This document shows positions 40,046-52,285 of a stretch of DNA of 64,000 nt, piece after piece. The position numbers were made by a program, and so were the translations under genes. Within the stretch, counting starts at the first letter, position 1. Each line of letters begins with the position of its first letter. The stretch is from NCBI RefSeq assembly GCF_000321225.1, contig NW_004450381.1:555953-619952 (forward strand). The letters are read 5' to 3'. This DNA comes from Odobenus rosmarus divergens. Lineage: Eukaryota; Chordata; Mammalia; Carnivora; Odobenidae. The notes below the pieces were generated by a model. The model searched no databases. It saw only the letters and a list, made by a program, of their open reading frames with translations, and was not told where the DNA came from.

Positions 40046-40548
40046 AAATTCCAACAAATAGAAAAAGAACAGTTTCCAGAGGACATGCCCTTCTCAGCAG
40101 CTCACTACCAGCTAACATTCACTCAACCTGGGCACACAGGAAGCAGTTCATGAGGGCAGAGTGGTCATAGCACGAACAAATCCGTCTCCCTCCCGGTTCC
40201 ATCCTGGCTCGGCAGCCCTTGTGGCTCTTTAGTAGGTAGTCAAAGCCCAAGGCCAAGGATACTCCGAAGACTCCCCCACCCTGCACCCCAAACACACAGC
40301 AGCCAAAAGGCCAATGAGGACAGCGAAGGCACGGCCCCATGGCCTCCTGACCCATGGAACAGCACCCCATTAGGAGCCCCACTTGCCCATGATCCCAGGC
40401 AGTGTATATGGCCTCAAGGGCTCAGGGGGAGGCTAGACTGGGACCAACTTCCAGGCCTCTTTTCCTAGCACCCCACAAAAAGCAGAACATGCTCTGGCCC
40501 AGCCTTTCAAAGGCCATGAGAGAAGATTTTAAAATAAAAGTGATCATT

Positions 40549-40752
40549 GGGGTGGCCTGGGTGGCTCAGTCGGTTGGGCATCTGACTCTTGATATCAGCT
40601 CAGGTCATGATCTCAGAGTCATGAGATCGAGCCCCATGTCAGGCTCCACTCTCGGCATGGAGTCTGCTTGAGATTCTCTCCCTCTGCCCCTCCGTTTATG
40701 CACACTCTCCCCCCTCCCGCCAAAATAAATAAATAAAATCTTTTAAAACAAT
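40549..40752 (+). mobile_element. CAN SINE, long, older variant
   Basis: It has the tctgactcttgatatcagc box; flanked by aaaagtgatc. Confidence 0.92.
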
Positions 40753-40906
40753 AAAGTAACGTAAAAGTGATCTTTGCTTAAGCAGAGAGCCCAGAACAAT
40801 TCCAACCACCTATCCGATGGGAACTGCCCCAACTTAGCCTGGACACCCACTGTGTGCAGAGCCTGGGCTCCAGGAGGCCTGGCCATTCAGAACTACTCTG
40901 GTCCGT

Positions 40907-41003
40907 GGTGCCTGGCTGGTTCAGTCAGAAGAGCAGGAGACTCTTGATCTCAGGGTCGTGAGTTCAAACCCCATATTGGCTGTAGAGATTACTTAAAAAT
41001 GAA
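40907..41003 (+). mobile_element. Short tRNA-Lys SINE
   Basis: gtgcctggctggttcagtc, ggagactcttgatctcagg, then tgtagagattacttaaaa. Confidence 0.87.
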
Positions 41004-41526
41004 ACTCAAGAAAAAAAGTAACTTCTGGTCATTCAACCTCCACTGGTGCCCTCTGGAGACCAGACTGGCAGCCTCACCTCCCTAGGGCCTGGCAGCAGGC
41101 CCTGCATCCCTCCTAGAGACAGAGGAGCACATCCCACCCCCACCTCCAACCCCATGGGTAGGAGCCAGACCCAGGGTGTGGTTTCACAGCTGGCACACTC
41201 CCTGACCCTCGTGAGCAGTATGCTTCTGAAAAATGCTGTCCTTTCTACCCAATGCCTAACCTCCTACAGGCAGGACGCCCCACACACACTCCAGAGGCAA
41301 CTGTGGGCACCTTGACTGAAAGGCTTCCCAATTTCATAGAACTTCTCTACCTCCCTCCCAACCAGAAGGGTGGGCCCTAGAAAGGTGAAGGACAGGGGAA
41401 AGGGGCCCACCTGCCTCCCCTCCCTGGGCTGGCCTCTTTGCCCAGATCTCCTAGACACTTTGCCACCCCACCTCCCTCTCTGGTGGCCCTCCCTCACTTT
41501 CTTGAGTGGGACTTCCCACAGGAGTC

Positions 41527-41725
41527 TTTTTTTTTTTAAAGATTTTATTTATTTGACAGAGAGAGAGAGAGACAGCGAAAGAGGGAACACAAGCAGGGGG
41601 AGTGGGAGAGGGAGAAGCAGGCTTCCCGCGGAGCAGGGAGCCCGATGCGGGGCTCGATCCCAGGACCCTGGGACCATGACCTGAGCCAAAGGCAGACACT
41701 TAACGACTGAGCCACCCAGGCACCC
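41527..41725 (-). mobile_element. CAN SINE, long
   Basis: Flanked by cccacaggagtctt on both sides. Confidence 0.94.
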
Positions 41726-42330
41726 TCCCACAGGAGTCTTGAAGCTATGCCGGGGGACAGGAGAAGACTCCATCCAGCCCACTCCAAAGCACTCAGCAGG
41801 AGACTGTCTTTACTCCTTAACGACCTCCTGGGAAGGAACGCTTAGCCAGAAGTTAAGAGTGACACAGGAATCTTCCGGCCACCCCTTGCCCACCCAGAGT
41901 TCCACTGCCAGGTGGGAGACACAAAGCATGCCAAGCAGAGAGGCGGTGCTGGGTACAACCAGCCACAAGGCAGCTTCCACAGCCACAGGCGTTTAGCTCA
42001 TCTGTGTCAGAGAGGGTCCTAAATGTGCTGGCTACTGTCCCCAAGCCTGAATCTGAGGTCAGCATCCGCCTTAGTCACAGCTGACCTGCACTGGTCACCT
42101 GGTACTCCAGGTATGGCCCTAACAGGTGCCTCTTCCTTGAAGGCCTGGCCCCACCCAGGCTGCTAGAGAACAGCTTGAGGGCATGGTGGAGACAACCTGG
42201 AAGGTACAAGCAGGATCCAGAAGAGCCCAAGGCCCAGTCCCCAAGCCACAAACCAGCCCTGCATGGCCAGAAACCCTGGACAGCGTTCTCCTGTCCCAAT
42301 GGCCTGGAGTTCTATTCTACATCCCTCTTC
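41726..42330. other. HIC2 intron 1, no repeat recognised
   Basis: Unique-looking sequence between two SINEs. Confidence 0.35.
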
Positions 42331-42514
42331 TCTTTCTTTTTTTAAAAGAGAGAAAGAGTGGGGAGAGGGACAGAAGGAGAGAGAGAGAATCTCAAGCAGA
42401 CTCCCCACTGAGCACAAAGTCCAGGACAGGGCTCGATCTCACAACCCTGAGAGCACGACCTGAGCTGAAATCAAGAATCGGACGCTCAAGTGACCGAGCC
42501 AGCCAGGCATCCCC
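42331..42514 (-). mobile_element. CAN SINE, long, older variant
   Basis: Reverse copy from ttttaaaagagagaaagag to gccagccaggcatccc; well diverged. Confidence 0.85.
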
Positions 42515-42679
42515 TCTGTATCTCTCTTGTCTGTATTCCTCCATGAAGTCTTTCCCATCCCCTTCACTGTTCAGGGAAGCCTCTCTCCCCTTTACCCACC
42601 CACCCAAGCAGCCCCTCACCCCACCTCAGCCTGCCCACCCTGGGGAAGACTGGCGTGTTATCTCCACCTCCAGGGACAG

Positions 42680-42790
42680 ATAAGACAACAAAGGTCTGGG
42701 GGTTAAAGAACCTGCACAAGGTCACAAGAGCACGTAGGTGGCAGAATGAGGACTCAAAGCCTGATCCAGAGCTAATGTCAGACTCTCCCT
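42680..42790 (-). repeat. MIR
   Basis: ctgcacaaggtcacaagagc and gtggcagaatgaggactcaa are the MIR core read in reverse. Confidence 0.65.
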
Positions 42791-44511
42791 ACCCCATAGA
42801 CGGATACCACGTACCTCCCATTGCTGGGCAGGGGCAGGGATCACTTAGAGGAGCACAGCCGTTCATGCATCAGAAAGAGGGTCTTGGTCTCCAGCTCCAC
42901 CCTCATCTCCCCCTTCCCACCACCAGCCACCTGCCCATCGCAGCAGAGCTTTACCTGGGCTGCATTCTCCTGACCTCAGTGTGTAAGGTCAGCCCAGCTC
43001 CTTCATCGCCTGAGGCCAGTGAGAAGCTTGGGGCTACAAGTGACAAGGTGCCCCGCCCCGCCCCGGCACGCAGCCTGCTCTGGGTGCCCAGGCTGTGCCC
43101 GCTGCTCTTCTGAGAGCACCCCTGTCCTCCATAACCTCTCTGGTCTGTCCCTCCAGGCATGGGTTGGTAGTGGGTGGGACTCGGTGCTCTGGGCAAGCCC
43201 AGCTGTGTAATCCAGCCCAGACCTGGATGCCGGCCAGCAGCTCCTGGCTCTTCTCCCAGACCATCCTCCTGGAAAGCAACAGGCTGTGCGAATGCCAGGA
43301 GCCCAGCCCTCCCTCGGACGCGGCTTCTACGAAATAAACATTTGGGTTCCACTCAGTGCACTGGTGATCTGATCACCAGGGACCCAGTGCTGGCATCCTT
43401 CCCCGCCCCTCAGGCCAGCCCTGTTGCCCAGCCACCGGCTCACTCTCAACAGCAAGGGAAGTGGCATCCACCCCAGCCGGACTTCGAGTCTGTCCTGAAA
43501 TCCCTTCAGGCCCCACTGAAGGCCCCGTGCTGCCCATGACGGGCCAGGGCCCTGACCACCGTCGTCTCTGTGCACTCCCATCCGAGAGTGGGCCCGTTCC
43601 CAGGTAAGTCAACACCGCGACAAAGTGCCCGTGTGAGGAGAGCCCTGGCAGGAAGCTCAACACTGCAAAGGCCCGGTGGCCTGCAAACCTTGCTTCTCCA
43701 GGGCAGCCTCGGGTCTTCTCCCTCCCCCAGGCCTACAACCCTCCCATCGCTCCTGGCTTTGGAGCCGACCAGAAGCACGGCCAAGATGGCCTTGGGGGCC
43801 TGCAACTGGATGTCCCTTCCTGATTCTGACGCAAGTGGCGACCTGACACCAGGAAAGGCACAGGGCAGGGTGCCACTGGAGGGCGAGGTGTGGCAAGTGT
43901 ACCTGGCCAGGCCAAGCCATAAATGCCACTGGGGAGAGGCAGATGAGCACCACTCAAAGAAGGGGAACAGCAGTTTCAGATTATGATTATCATTACAAAA
44001 ACTTATGCTCACTCCCAGACTCTCTCCCCCACATTGCACAGCCCTCGGGAAGGGCCTGAACTATTGGAGAAAGGCTCTCTGGCAGCAACAGAGCAGGAGC
44101 CTGGAGGCAGGAAAGCACCCATGGGGAGGGTCGGCCAACAAGAGAGGGCACTGGTTCTTGTGCCCGAGGACCCAGGTCCCAGTGGTCTAGCTCACCCGGG
44201 GCATGGCCCACAGACCAGCAGCCGCAGGTGCAGCATCACCACCCAGGGTCTCACAAGAAAGGCAGTTGCTCAGGCCTCACTCCAAACCTCAAAACCAGAA
44301 CTGGCATTTTAACCTCACGGGACTCGCACGCACATTCAAGTCTGGGAAGCGCTAAGGTGGGTTCTAAGCTTTCTACTGCCCAGGAAGCCCAACGCTCTCC
44401 AAGTAGTAAACGCTCAGCCACTGGATGTCGAGAGGAAGAAGACAGCTCCCAAAGGAAAGACATTATTTCCCAGATAAGCCCAGACAGTGATTAATAAAAA
44501 CGATGGACCTG
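42791..44511. other. HIC2 intron 1, no repeat recognised
   Basis: GC-rich, with several open frames up to about 177 codons, none recognisable. Confidence 0.4.
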
Positions 44512-44710
44512 GGGAGCACCTGGTTGGCTCAGTCGGTTGAGCATCCAACTTCGGCCCAGGTCCCGATCTCAGGATCCTGGGATCGAGCCCCGTGCAGGGC
44601 TCCCCGTTCAGCGGGAGTCTGCTTCCCCCTCTGCCCCTCTCCCCACTCATGACACATGTGCACTCTCTTTCTCGCAAATAAATCTTTAAAATAACAAAAT
44701 AAATAAAAAA
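44512..44710 (+). mobile_element. CAN SINE, long, older variant
   Basis: Flanked by cgatggacctgg and cggtggacctgg. Confidence 0.92.
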
Positions 44711-44939
44711 CAACAAAAGACGGTGGACCTGGAACATGAGACATGATTACCAGGCACCTGTGGAGACAGGGTGTGGCCAAGAGCAGGGGCTGCTGGACCT
44801 GGGAGGCAAGCAGAGACCTCAAGGGAAGAGACGAGCAGCACGGCACAGTGGTAAATAGGTGGAAATTCCACCTGCGAGGAGCTAAAAGGGCACCTGGAAA
44901 GCCTGGGCAGCCCCACTGGAAGAGACTATCACAAACATC

Positions 44940-45035
44940 TCACCTGCCCCGGGGACACCCTTCAGATGAGATAACTAAGTCCCAAAGGGAGAGACATGGG
45001 TCACAGCTGAGTCACAGAGCTGCAATTGCCCGCCC
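44940..45035 (-). repeat. MIR-like
   Basis: cagatgagataactaagtcc and gtcacagctgagtcacagag resemble reverse MIR. Confidence 0.5.
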
Positions 45036-45212
45036 ATGGCTCCTGGAAAGAAACTCCAACTCCACAATTTCAGAATCAATCCTAGTAGCTAACAATTTCT
45101 TATGCCAACTAAGGGCTCTACAAGAATTAAAGCAAAACTAACCCAAACCCCTACCATCTTCTATCACAGTCCCATCATAGAAAAAAATATTTCATGACCA
45201 AAAAGCAGGAAG

Positions 45213-45420
45213 AGGGATGCCTAGATGGTGCAGTCAGTTAAGCGTCCGACTCCTGATTTCGGCTTAGGTCGTGATCTCAGCGTCGTGAAATCGAGCTCCG
45301 TGTCCTGCTCCTCGCTCAGCAGAGAGTCTGCGTAAGATTCTCTCTCTCCTTCTCTCTCTGCCTTTCCCTGCCTCATGCTTACGCTCTCTCTCTCAAACAT
45401 AAATAAATACATCTTAAGAT
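45213..45420 (+). mobile_element. CAN SINE, long, older variant
   Basis: Head gggatgcctagatggtgcag; its tail is interrupted by the next, inverted SINE and resumes at about 45582 (tatataaatcttttaaaa). Confidence 0.88.
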
Positions 45421-45581
45421 TTTTTTTTTAATTTATTTATTTGAGAAAGAGGGAGAGGGAGAGGGAGAAGCAGACTCCCTCGTGAGCAGGGAGCTCCACA
45501 TGGGGCCCTATCCCAGGACCCCAGGGTCATGACCTGAGCTGAAGGCAGATGCTTAACTGACTGGAGCCACACAGGCACCCC
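45421..45581 (-). mobile_element. CAN SINE, long, nested in the tail of the previous one
   Basis: Reverse copy ending gccacacaggcacccc; it forms a close inverted pair with 45213-45420. Confidence 0.9.
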
Positions 45582-45819
45582 TATATAAATCTTTTAAAAA
45601 AGCAGGGGACAAGAACCACCTCTCAATGTAGGGCAGTCCTTCCCGAGAAAGGGCAATTGACAACCCTACACCCACATGGTTGCTGTAGATTACAGAGATG
45701 CCACCCTAAAGGGGAATCAGAAAAACAAAACTCGATGCCAGACAGTAATGATGGGGCTTTAATTAGCTGGGCGAAACTAAAAGAATATTTCCCAAGGAGG
45801 AAAGAGAAAGGTAGTACTT

Positions 45820-46400
45820 TAGAAATAAGGCCAAGAATGAAAACATGCAAACCCTGTGGTCCAGAAAATGCACTCCAAGGTCTACACCAACAGAAATCTA
45901 CCCGCCTGCTCACCAAAACCCAGGCAGGCATGTGCGCGGCAGCCCTGGTCACAGGAGCCCGACACCTACAGGACAGGGGGTAGCTGAAGGTATAGGGGCT
46001 GTTAGCCAGCCATGAGCACAACTGACCATCTGAACAGGACCATACAAATGTGCCTTTTATAGGTTAAAAATAGCTGACTGTTGGCAAGGTCACCAGTGTG
46101 ATTTACATCCACATAGATGAGTCTCTAGAGCATCCTGTTGACCAAAGAAGCCAGGCCAAAAAGAGACTATGTGGTGTTGATTCCATTCATGCAAGTCGGA
46201 AAGCAGGCAGCACGACGAGTCCAAGGGTGAGGGAGGAGCAGGGGAGGACAGGGGGTGACTCAAAGGACTCACAAGGGGGTTCCCGGGTTGTGTTTCTCAT
46301 TCTGGATACTGGTTACACAAGTATGTCCATCTGTGAAGAACCCTCAGAGCTGTCATTCACAACTGCACACGTCGCCTATGTACAACATACTTGAATACAA
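45820..46400 (+). mobile_element. L1 3'-end fragment
   Basis: ccattcatgcaagtcgg, ggttgtgtttctcattctgg, atactggttacacaag and tgtacaacatacttgaatac match the L1 3' order. Confidence 0.6.
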
Positions 46401-48130
46401 TACAAGGCACAGAGAACTCTGCAGACCAGCCAGGAACCTACAGAAAACCTAGAAACCACCATAAAATCAGTGTCTGCCATCCAAAGTAACAACAACATGA
46501 CGACGGTTTTTAATCATCCTAGTGTCTAGCCGATACTTCCACAGAGGAGTTCCAAAATCAGACAAACCCAGGAGAAAAGAGGAAATTCAGACTGGCAGGT
46601 GAGGTACAAACAGGATACATTCCACCAACGCCTGAGCAGGTCCCAGAGCAGCCAGCTAGGCACATCAAAGGAAGGAAACCAAGGAGAAACTAGATGAGGC
46701 CCTCCGGAATAGGGGGTCAAAGGGAACTGCTGAGCAGAAGGAAAAGCCCCCTTGGCTCCAGTGTGATCAAATCCCCCAACTCTCAAACAAATGGCTCAAA
46801 GAACTACAGCCAAAGATCAAAGATTAAAAAAAAAAAAAAAAAATCAAGTAGAGACACCGTGGGCCCCCACTAGTTTTTAAAAAGCCATTTTTAAGGATAA
46901 AATTAGGGAGCTTCTATAAAAAACCTCACACTCTATGGCCCTGTGCCTAAAAAGCCTCCAGGTGGGGCACCTTACAGAAGAGGTCTCACGTGTCCAGCAG
47001 GTATCTTGAAGGGTCTAACAGAGGAGAGGCCAAGAGCTCAGAAAGGGAATCGGACAGAAATCCACTCAGACTTGAGGAAAACATACTCCCAGTGTCACTC
47101 TACTTTTAAAATGGAGTCTCAGTGGTACTGGAAGGACTGTCTAGCATTACGAAATCGGCTTTAGAGACAGAAAACAAACTGAACAGGCATTTATCTGCCT
47201 GGAGAAGTAGAGCCGGCGATGGGGTGAAAATGGGGCTACTTAGGAGGCAACAAAAACCCTGCCCTGAAAACACCCAAACCCCCACTAGCAGGCCGGACAA
47301 TGAAGTGGAGGACAGCGCCACCCTGGCCCACTCCAAGTGGGGAGAGGATCGCAGAAACCACAGCTACACCCGGCACTTCAGTGAATCTCAAAATAGAGGT
47401 GAGTGCCCGGTTCTGAGTGCACAAAGAGCAAACTCGGCCAAACCCAGCCACCCGCTGTTCAAGGATCCAGACAAGCCCAGGGAAGCAACAAAGAAAAGCT
47501 AGGGAATGGTTAACCCACAATTCAGAAGAGTGCTTTCTGGAGGGAGGCAGGGATGAGCTGGGAAGCAGCACAGGTGGGTGTCCAGGGGCTATTTCTCACA
47601 TGGGGGGGGGGGAAGCAAGGGTGTACGGTGTCCACTGTACCTGTAGGTGTGCACATGTAATTTATACTCTCTCGTTAACATTTGTAAATAACCCAGAGCA
47701 CAATCCTCAAGTCAATCGAGGAAGCTGGCATGCTCTGTGCAGGAACCCCAAAAGAAAGGGGAGCGAGACAAGACCTTCTAGATCCAGGGCGGTGCCAGAG
47801 ACTATAGCTGTGTGATCACTCGAGGATCCCTCACGTCGTCACTTGACCTAGAGACCCCCCCCCTCCAAACACTGCAGGGCCACACAGCTGGGCGAATATG
47901 GCAACAAGATGCCAAGGGCTTTGGAGGGTTCAGTCCCACCAGAGACACCCACAAAGTACCACTCTGTCCTAATAAATAGAAAGCAACAAAATTTAAAAAA
48001 TCAATTAACTAAAGAAAGCAACAGAAGCTAGGGCCTCCATACCTGGGAGGCCAGGTGTGCCTCACCCAACAGGAGGAAAATCCCAGGAACCCTCCAAAGG
48101 ACTGGAGGGGGAAGAAGGGCAGTTAATGCC
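46401..48130. other. HIC2 intron 1, no gene recognised
   Basis: It has an A run at 46826-46843 and a G run at about 47605. Frames are short; parts may be old unassigned repeat. Confidence 0.35.
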
Positions 48131-48189
48131 ACTCTAAGTGAAAATACCAAAGTCTAGCACACATCTCCCCTCTGCAGCCTCTGCCCCTC

Positions 48190-48570
48190 CAATTCAGAGT
48201 CCAATCAACCCTGAGTTATCTTTCTCAAACACCGATCTCATCCAGTCACTCCCCTGCTTAAAGCTTTCAATGCATTCCCGATGCCTGGATAAAGTCCACA
48301 CTCCAGGCTGGCCTGCAGGGTGCTTCTGTAGAAAATCTGGTCCACCATCATGCCTGAGTGCCCATCCTCTGCGAAGCCAGCCCTGCATTTCTCCCGGGGC
48401 CCAATGTCAGCGCTAGCGGCCCAGCTGCCTCCCTCTGTGCACCTCCCCCTCTGCCCATGCCCTCCCACCCCCAACCAGGCTCCCAAGGTGAGGGACCCTG
48501 TGTCCCACTAGCCCAGCAGCCACAGCAGCACTGGGCGTGGAGCAGGCCCTCGTAAAGGTGTTATTGGGTG
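48190..48570 (+). repeat. L2 fragment
   Basis: ctcatccagtcactcccctg, cttaaagctttcaatgcattc and ggataaagtccacactcc are L2 hallmarks. Confidence 0.75.
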
Positions 48571-48856
48571 AGCAAAAGCAGGCCAGGCAGGAGCAGTGCA
48601 GAGAAGAGGATGAAATAATATGTGAGAGAAGAGAGGCAGGCGGTGAAGAGGGGGTAATGAGAAAGGAGAGAAGGCGGCCCAGCACCCTCCCGTCAGCACT
48701 TCCAAAACTGCCATTGACATTCTTCCAACTTAGGACTCCCAGCAAACATGCGGTTTATGTATTACTACAGTTGGTGTTACTGTTCCAGTCACCATATTAA
48801 ACAAATGGCAATTAAAACAATATCTTGATTTAAGATAGCAATAAGAAACCCATGTT

Positions 48857-48988
48857 GGGGTACCTGACTGGCTCAGTTGGTAGAGCATGTGACTCTTAAT
48901 CTCAGGGTTGTAAGTTCGAGCCCCATGTTGGGTGTAGAGATTGCTTAAAAATTAAAAACAAAAAAAATCTAAAAACAAAAAAACCACA
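48857..48988 (+). mobile_element. Short tRNA-Lys SINE, well preserved
   Basis: gagcatgtgactcttaatctc keeps the Lys CTT anticodon region and gtaagttcgagccccatgtt the B box; it ends tgtagagattgctt. Confidence 0.92.
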
Positions 48989-49200
48989 TTAACATAAATA
49001 CCATTTTTATGGGAAAAAAATCCCAAAATTCAAAAAAAAAAATCAATGAGAAAAGTTTTACATTTTTGCATTTGTTTTACATTTTAAATCTCTTTAACAT
49101 CTGACTTAATAGCAGTGGCTAGATTCTCAAATCTGTTTCTACACTTAGGTCTATTACGATATGAGGTTTTGATTCAAGTCTCTGAAAAAATGTGACTTTA

Positions 49201-49408
49201 GGGGCGCCTGGGTGGATCAGTTGTGGGGCGTCTGCCTTTGGCTCAGGTCATGATCCCAGGATCCTCTTTGAACTCCCTGCTGGATCCCAGGTCCCGGGTC
49301 AGGCTCCCTGCTAGGCTCTCCCTCACCCACTCCCCCTGCTTGTGTGCCCTCTCTCACTGTGTCGCTCTGTTAAATGAATAAGTAAAATCTTTAAAAAAAA
49401 GAAAAAGA
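49201..49408 (+). mobile_element. CAN SINE, long
   Basis: Flanked by aaatgtgacttta on both sides. Confidence 0.92.
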
Positions 49409-49441
49409 AATGTGACTTTACAGAGATAGAAGGGAGGAGTA

Positions 49442-49627
49442 TTTTTTTTAAAGATTTTTTTTTTATTTGAGAGAGAGTACAAGCAGGGGGAGCGGCAGGC
49501 AGAGGGAAAGGGAGAAGCAGGCTCACCACTCAGCAGGGAGCCCGATGCGGGGCTCGATCCCAGGACCCCAGGACCATGACCCAAGCCGAAGGCAGACGCT
49601 CAACAGTCTGAGCCACCCAGGCGCCCG
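49442..49627 (-). mobile_element. CAN SINE, long
   Basis: Flanked by gaagggaggagtatttt on both sides. Confidence 0.94.
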
Positions 49628-49731
49628 AAGGGAGGAGTATTTTAATAATCCTTTCAGCTAATTGCGGCTCTTCTTCATTGACATTACACTGAAACTCAAC
49701 AAGTGGTGGTCTCTTAAAAGTTGCAATGGAG

Positions 49732-49923
49732 GGGGCACCTGGGTGGCTCCATCGGTTAAATGTCTGCCTTCGGCTCAGGTCATGATATCAGGGTCCTGGG
49801 ATCCAGCCCCCATCAGGATCCAAGCTCAAAAGGGAGTCTCCTTCTCCTTCTCCTTCTTCTTTTCCCCTCCCCCGCCCGCTCATGCTCAGTCTCTCAAATT
49901 TTAAAAATCTAAAAAAAAAAAAA
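49732..49923 (+). mobile_element. CAN SINE, long
   Basis: Flanked by aaaagttgcaatgga on both sides. Confidence 0.94.
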
Positions 49924-49924
49924 A

Positions 49925-51587
49925 AGTTGCAATGGAGACTCTGAAATCGTATCCGTGACTATCTCACACTCAGTTACGCAAAAATCCCCTGGTCTATGCC
50001 GCACTCCTATCCACGCAAGATTGTGCAACTTCAAGCACTGGTCATCTGGAAAATTTTGGTTCACTAAGTTGATTAGATCTTCCAAATGTCATCACATTTC
50101 ATTATAGACACCAAAAAACTCCATGCGTTAATATCACCGCTGATCTTATCAGTGAAGGCTAAGTCAGGCTCACAGTGATGGATAGGAGTTTTCCAAAACT
50201 CATTTTCCCTTGAGGGTTCTAGCATTGGCAACACATATCATCAGCTGTTTTCCTTGACGTGGCAAAGCTCACCTTCTGCATTTGAGAAAATGTCTGAACA
50301 AATTCTCCAAGTCTGTATAACCACACCTTGTCTGTCGGTCGTTCTTTCAACTAAAAACAATGTTCCAGGAGAAAAAGCAGCTAGTTCAGAGCACAGCCCA
50401 AGCAAATGCAAAGTGCTTTCCAGAGACAACAGTTATACTTCACAGTAGTCATGAAGAGTCCCCATTTTGTCACTAATACTAAAAAGACATGTACCCCAGG
50501 GTCTAGATATACTCCTCAGTCATCTGTACTGCTTCCCCAGGACACTCATTAAGACTGGCTGTCTCCATCTGGAGCACTACCAGTGGAGAACACAACTCTG
50601 GGTGATGCGTACCACCCACCACAGCTTTGCACAGGACAAAGGCCAGTAACTTCTAAGTACTATGAAAAGGGTCTTAGGGACCCCAAGGGGTCCACAAATC
50701 ACTGAGAACAGCTGATATGCACTAGGCTCAAATATTTCTAATAATCCATTTTACAGAAAAGGAAAGTGAGGCAGAGAGGCATTCTTCCCAAAACCACACT
50801 TGTTCACCAAATACTCTAAGAGGCAGGGCTGACAGAAAACTCTGAAGAGACCTCCAAAAAGGCCTGCTTACTCAGAGCTGGCAATGCTTTATGAGCAAGC
50901 TGGGCCTCTGTACACTGTAGGTCCCAGGCTGACTGCTCCGGCCCTCCTGAGGCAGAGGTGGTCAGAGGGGGAGGTGGGGGAGGGGTGCTACAGGAAGCAG
51001 GATGTGCAAGCTCGCAGCCTGCTGGGGGCATGAAGTCAAAGTCCCCTCCTGCCCAAAGCAGCTAAGCCAGCCCTGCTGCCCTTATCAGCGTCAACACATG
51101 CATGGAATGTGGGACTTTGGAAACAGTCCTCTCCCCTGGCCTGCACCCCTCTGGCACTCAGGTTCACCTACCACAGCCAAAGGACAACCCAGGCTCAGTG
51201 TTCGACCCACCTGCACCTGGAGCCTAGTGGCAGGTGAGAAAGGCACCTGCTAGAGCTGGCCCAGGGCACCTGACCAGGCTATATGGCTTGGCCCCTCTCC
51301 TCATCACCAAGATCACCCATCTACCAAGAAACAGCCTCACACTGCTAAGAGAGACGCCACCCTGCCCAGTCCCACACGGCACCGCGGGCAGTGCCCAAGC
51401 ACCTCTCATCCGCCCGCAATGAGGACACCAAGAGAAGGAAAGAAGCTCAGCTCGGAGTTCCCAGGAACCCCCAGACCATCCCCCTCACGGATCCTCTGAA
51501 AGTGGTCAACAAAAGCCCAAGTTTACACAGTCCAACGTGCCAGAAGGGAAGGAGTTGGCCCTGGAAGGATAAGGATGACCCAGGGAG
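49925..51587. other. HIC2 intron 1, mostly unassigned
   Basis: 49930-50450 looks like an old unassigned repeat without a full frame. 50700-50810 (ttttacagaaaaggaaagtg) resembles reverse MIR. The rest is unique-looking. Confidence 0.35.
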
Positions 51588-51775
51588 GGCGCCTGGGTGG
51601 CTCAGTTGGTTAGGCGACTGCCTTCGGCTCAGGTCATGATCCTGGAGTCCCGGGATGAATCCTGTGTCGGGCTCCCTGCTCAGCGGGGAGCTTGCTTCTC
51701 CCTCTGACCCTCCCCCCTCTCATGGTCTATCTCATTCTCTCTCTCAAATAAATAAAATCTTTAAAAAGAAAAAAA
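51588..51775 (+). mobile_element. CAN SINE, long, GGAGTCCCGGG variant
   Basis: Complete head and tail; the B box has lost part of the gatcgag core (gggatgaatcctg). Confidence 0.92.
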
Positions 51776-51853
51776 AGATTCTCTCTCCCACTGCCCCTTC
51801 CCCCTCCCCCCCACCGCTTGTGTTCTCTAAAATAAATCTTAAAAAAAAAAAAA
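51776..51853 (+). mobile_element. CAN SINE 3' fragment
   Basis: Only the CT-rich part and aaataaatctt tail (gattctctctcccactgcc to A tail). Confidence 0.75.
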
Positions 51854-52185
51854 GATTTAACTTCTCTACCAGCTTCCAAGCTGTGTGACTTGAGACTAAC
51901 TGCCTAACCTCTGTGAGCCACTTGTACTGCGAAGACTGATAAAATGACTGGCACTGTATGGGCTATGTCCCACGGGTTAAATTCGGAACACTGCCCACCA
52001 GGGCTACCGTGGGGTAAGAGCCCAAAAGTGAGCCCCTGGCCCTCTTCTGCCACTACTTCCCTAGCATTCTGTCAGGAATTCTGTGGGAACCACCCTTCTC
52101 CCAGTATGCAAGCCGAGCTGCAGTAGAACCTGTCAGACACAAACCGTCAGTCACTTTCTACTGGCAGGAAGGGCAGGGAAGTCCT

Positions 52186-52285
52186 NNNNNNNNNNNNNNN
52201 NNNNNNNNNNNNNNNNNNNNNNNNNNNNNNNNNNNNNNNNNNNNNNNNNNNNNNNNNNNNNNNNNNNNNNNNNNNNNNNNNNNNN
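52186..52285. other. Assembly gap, 100 N
   Basis: Exactly 100 unknown bases in HIC2 intron 1. This is the usual placeholder for a gap of unknown size, so true distances across it are uncertain. Confidence 0.99.

Noticed and set aside
48857..48945. A functional tRNA-Lys gene
   Set aside because: The acceptor ends do not pair properly and the 3' end continues into the SINE tail.
50241..50429. Possible transposase-derived gene fragment on the - strand
   Set aside because: The 62-residue frame did not match any family I can name, and stops surround it.
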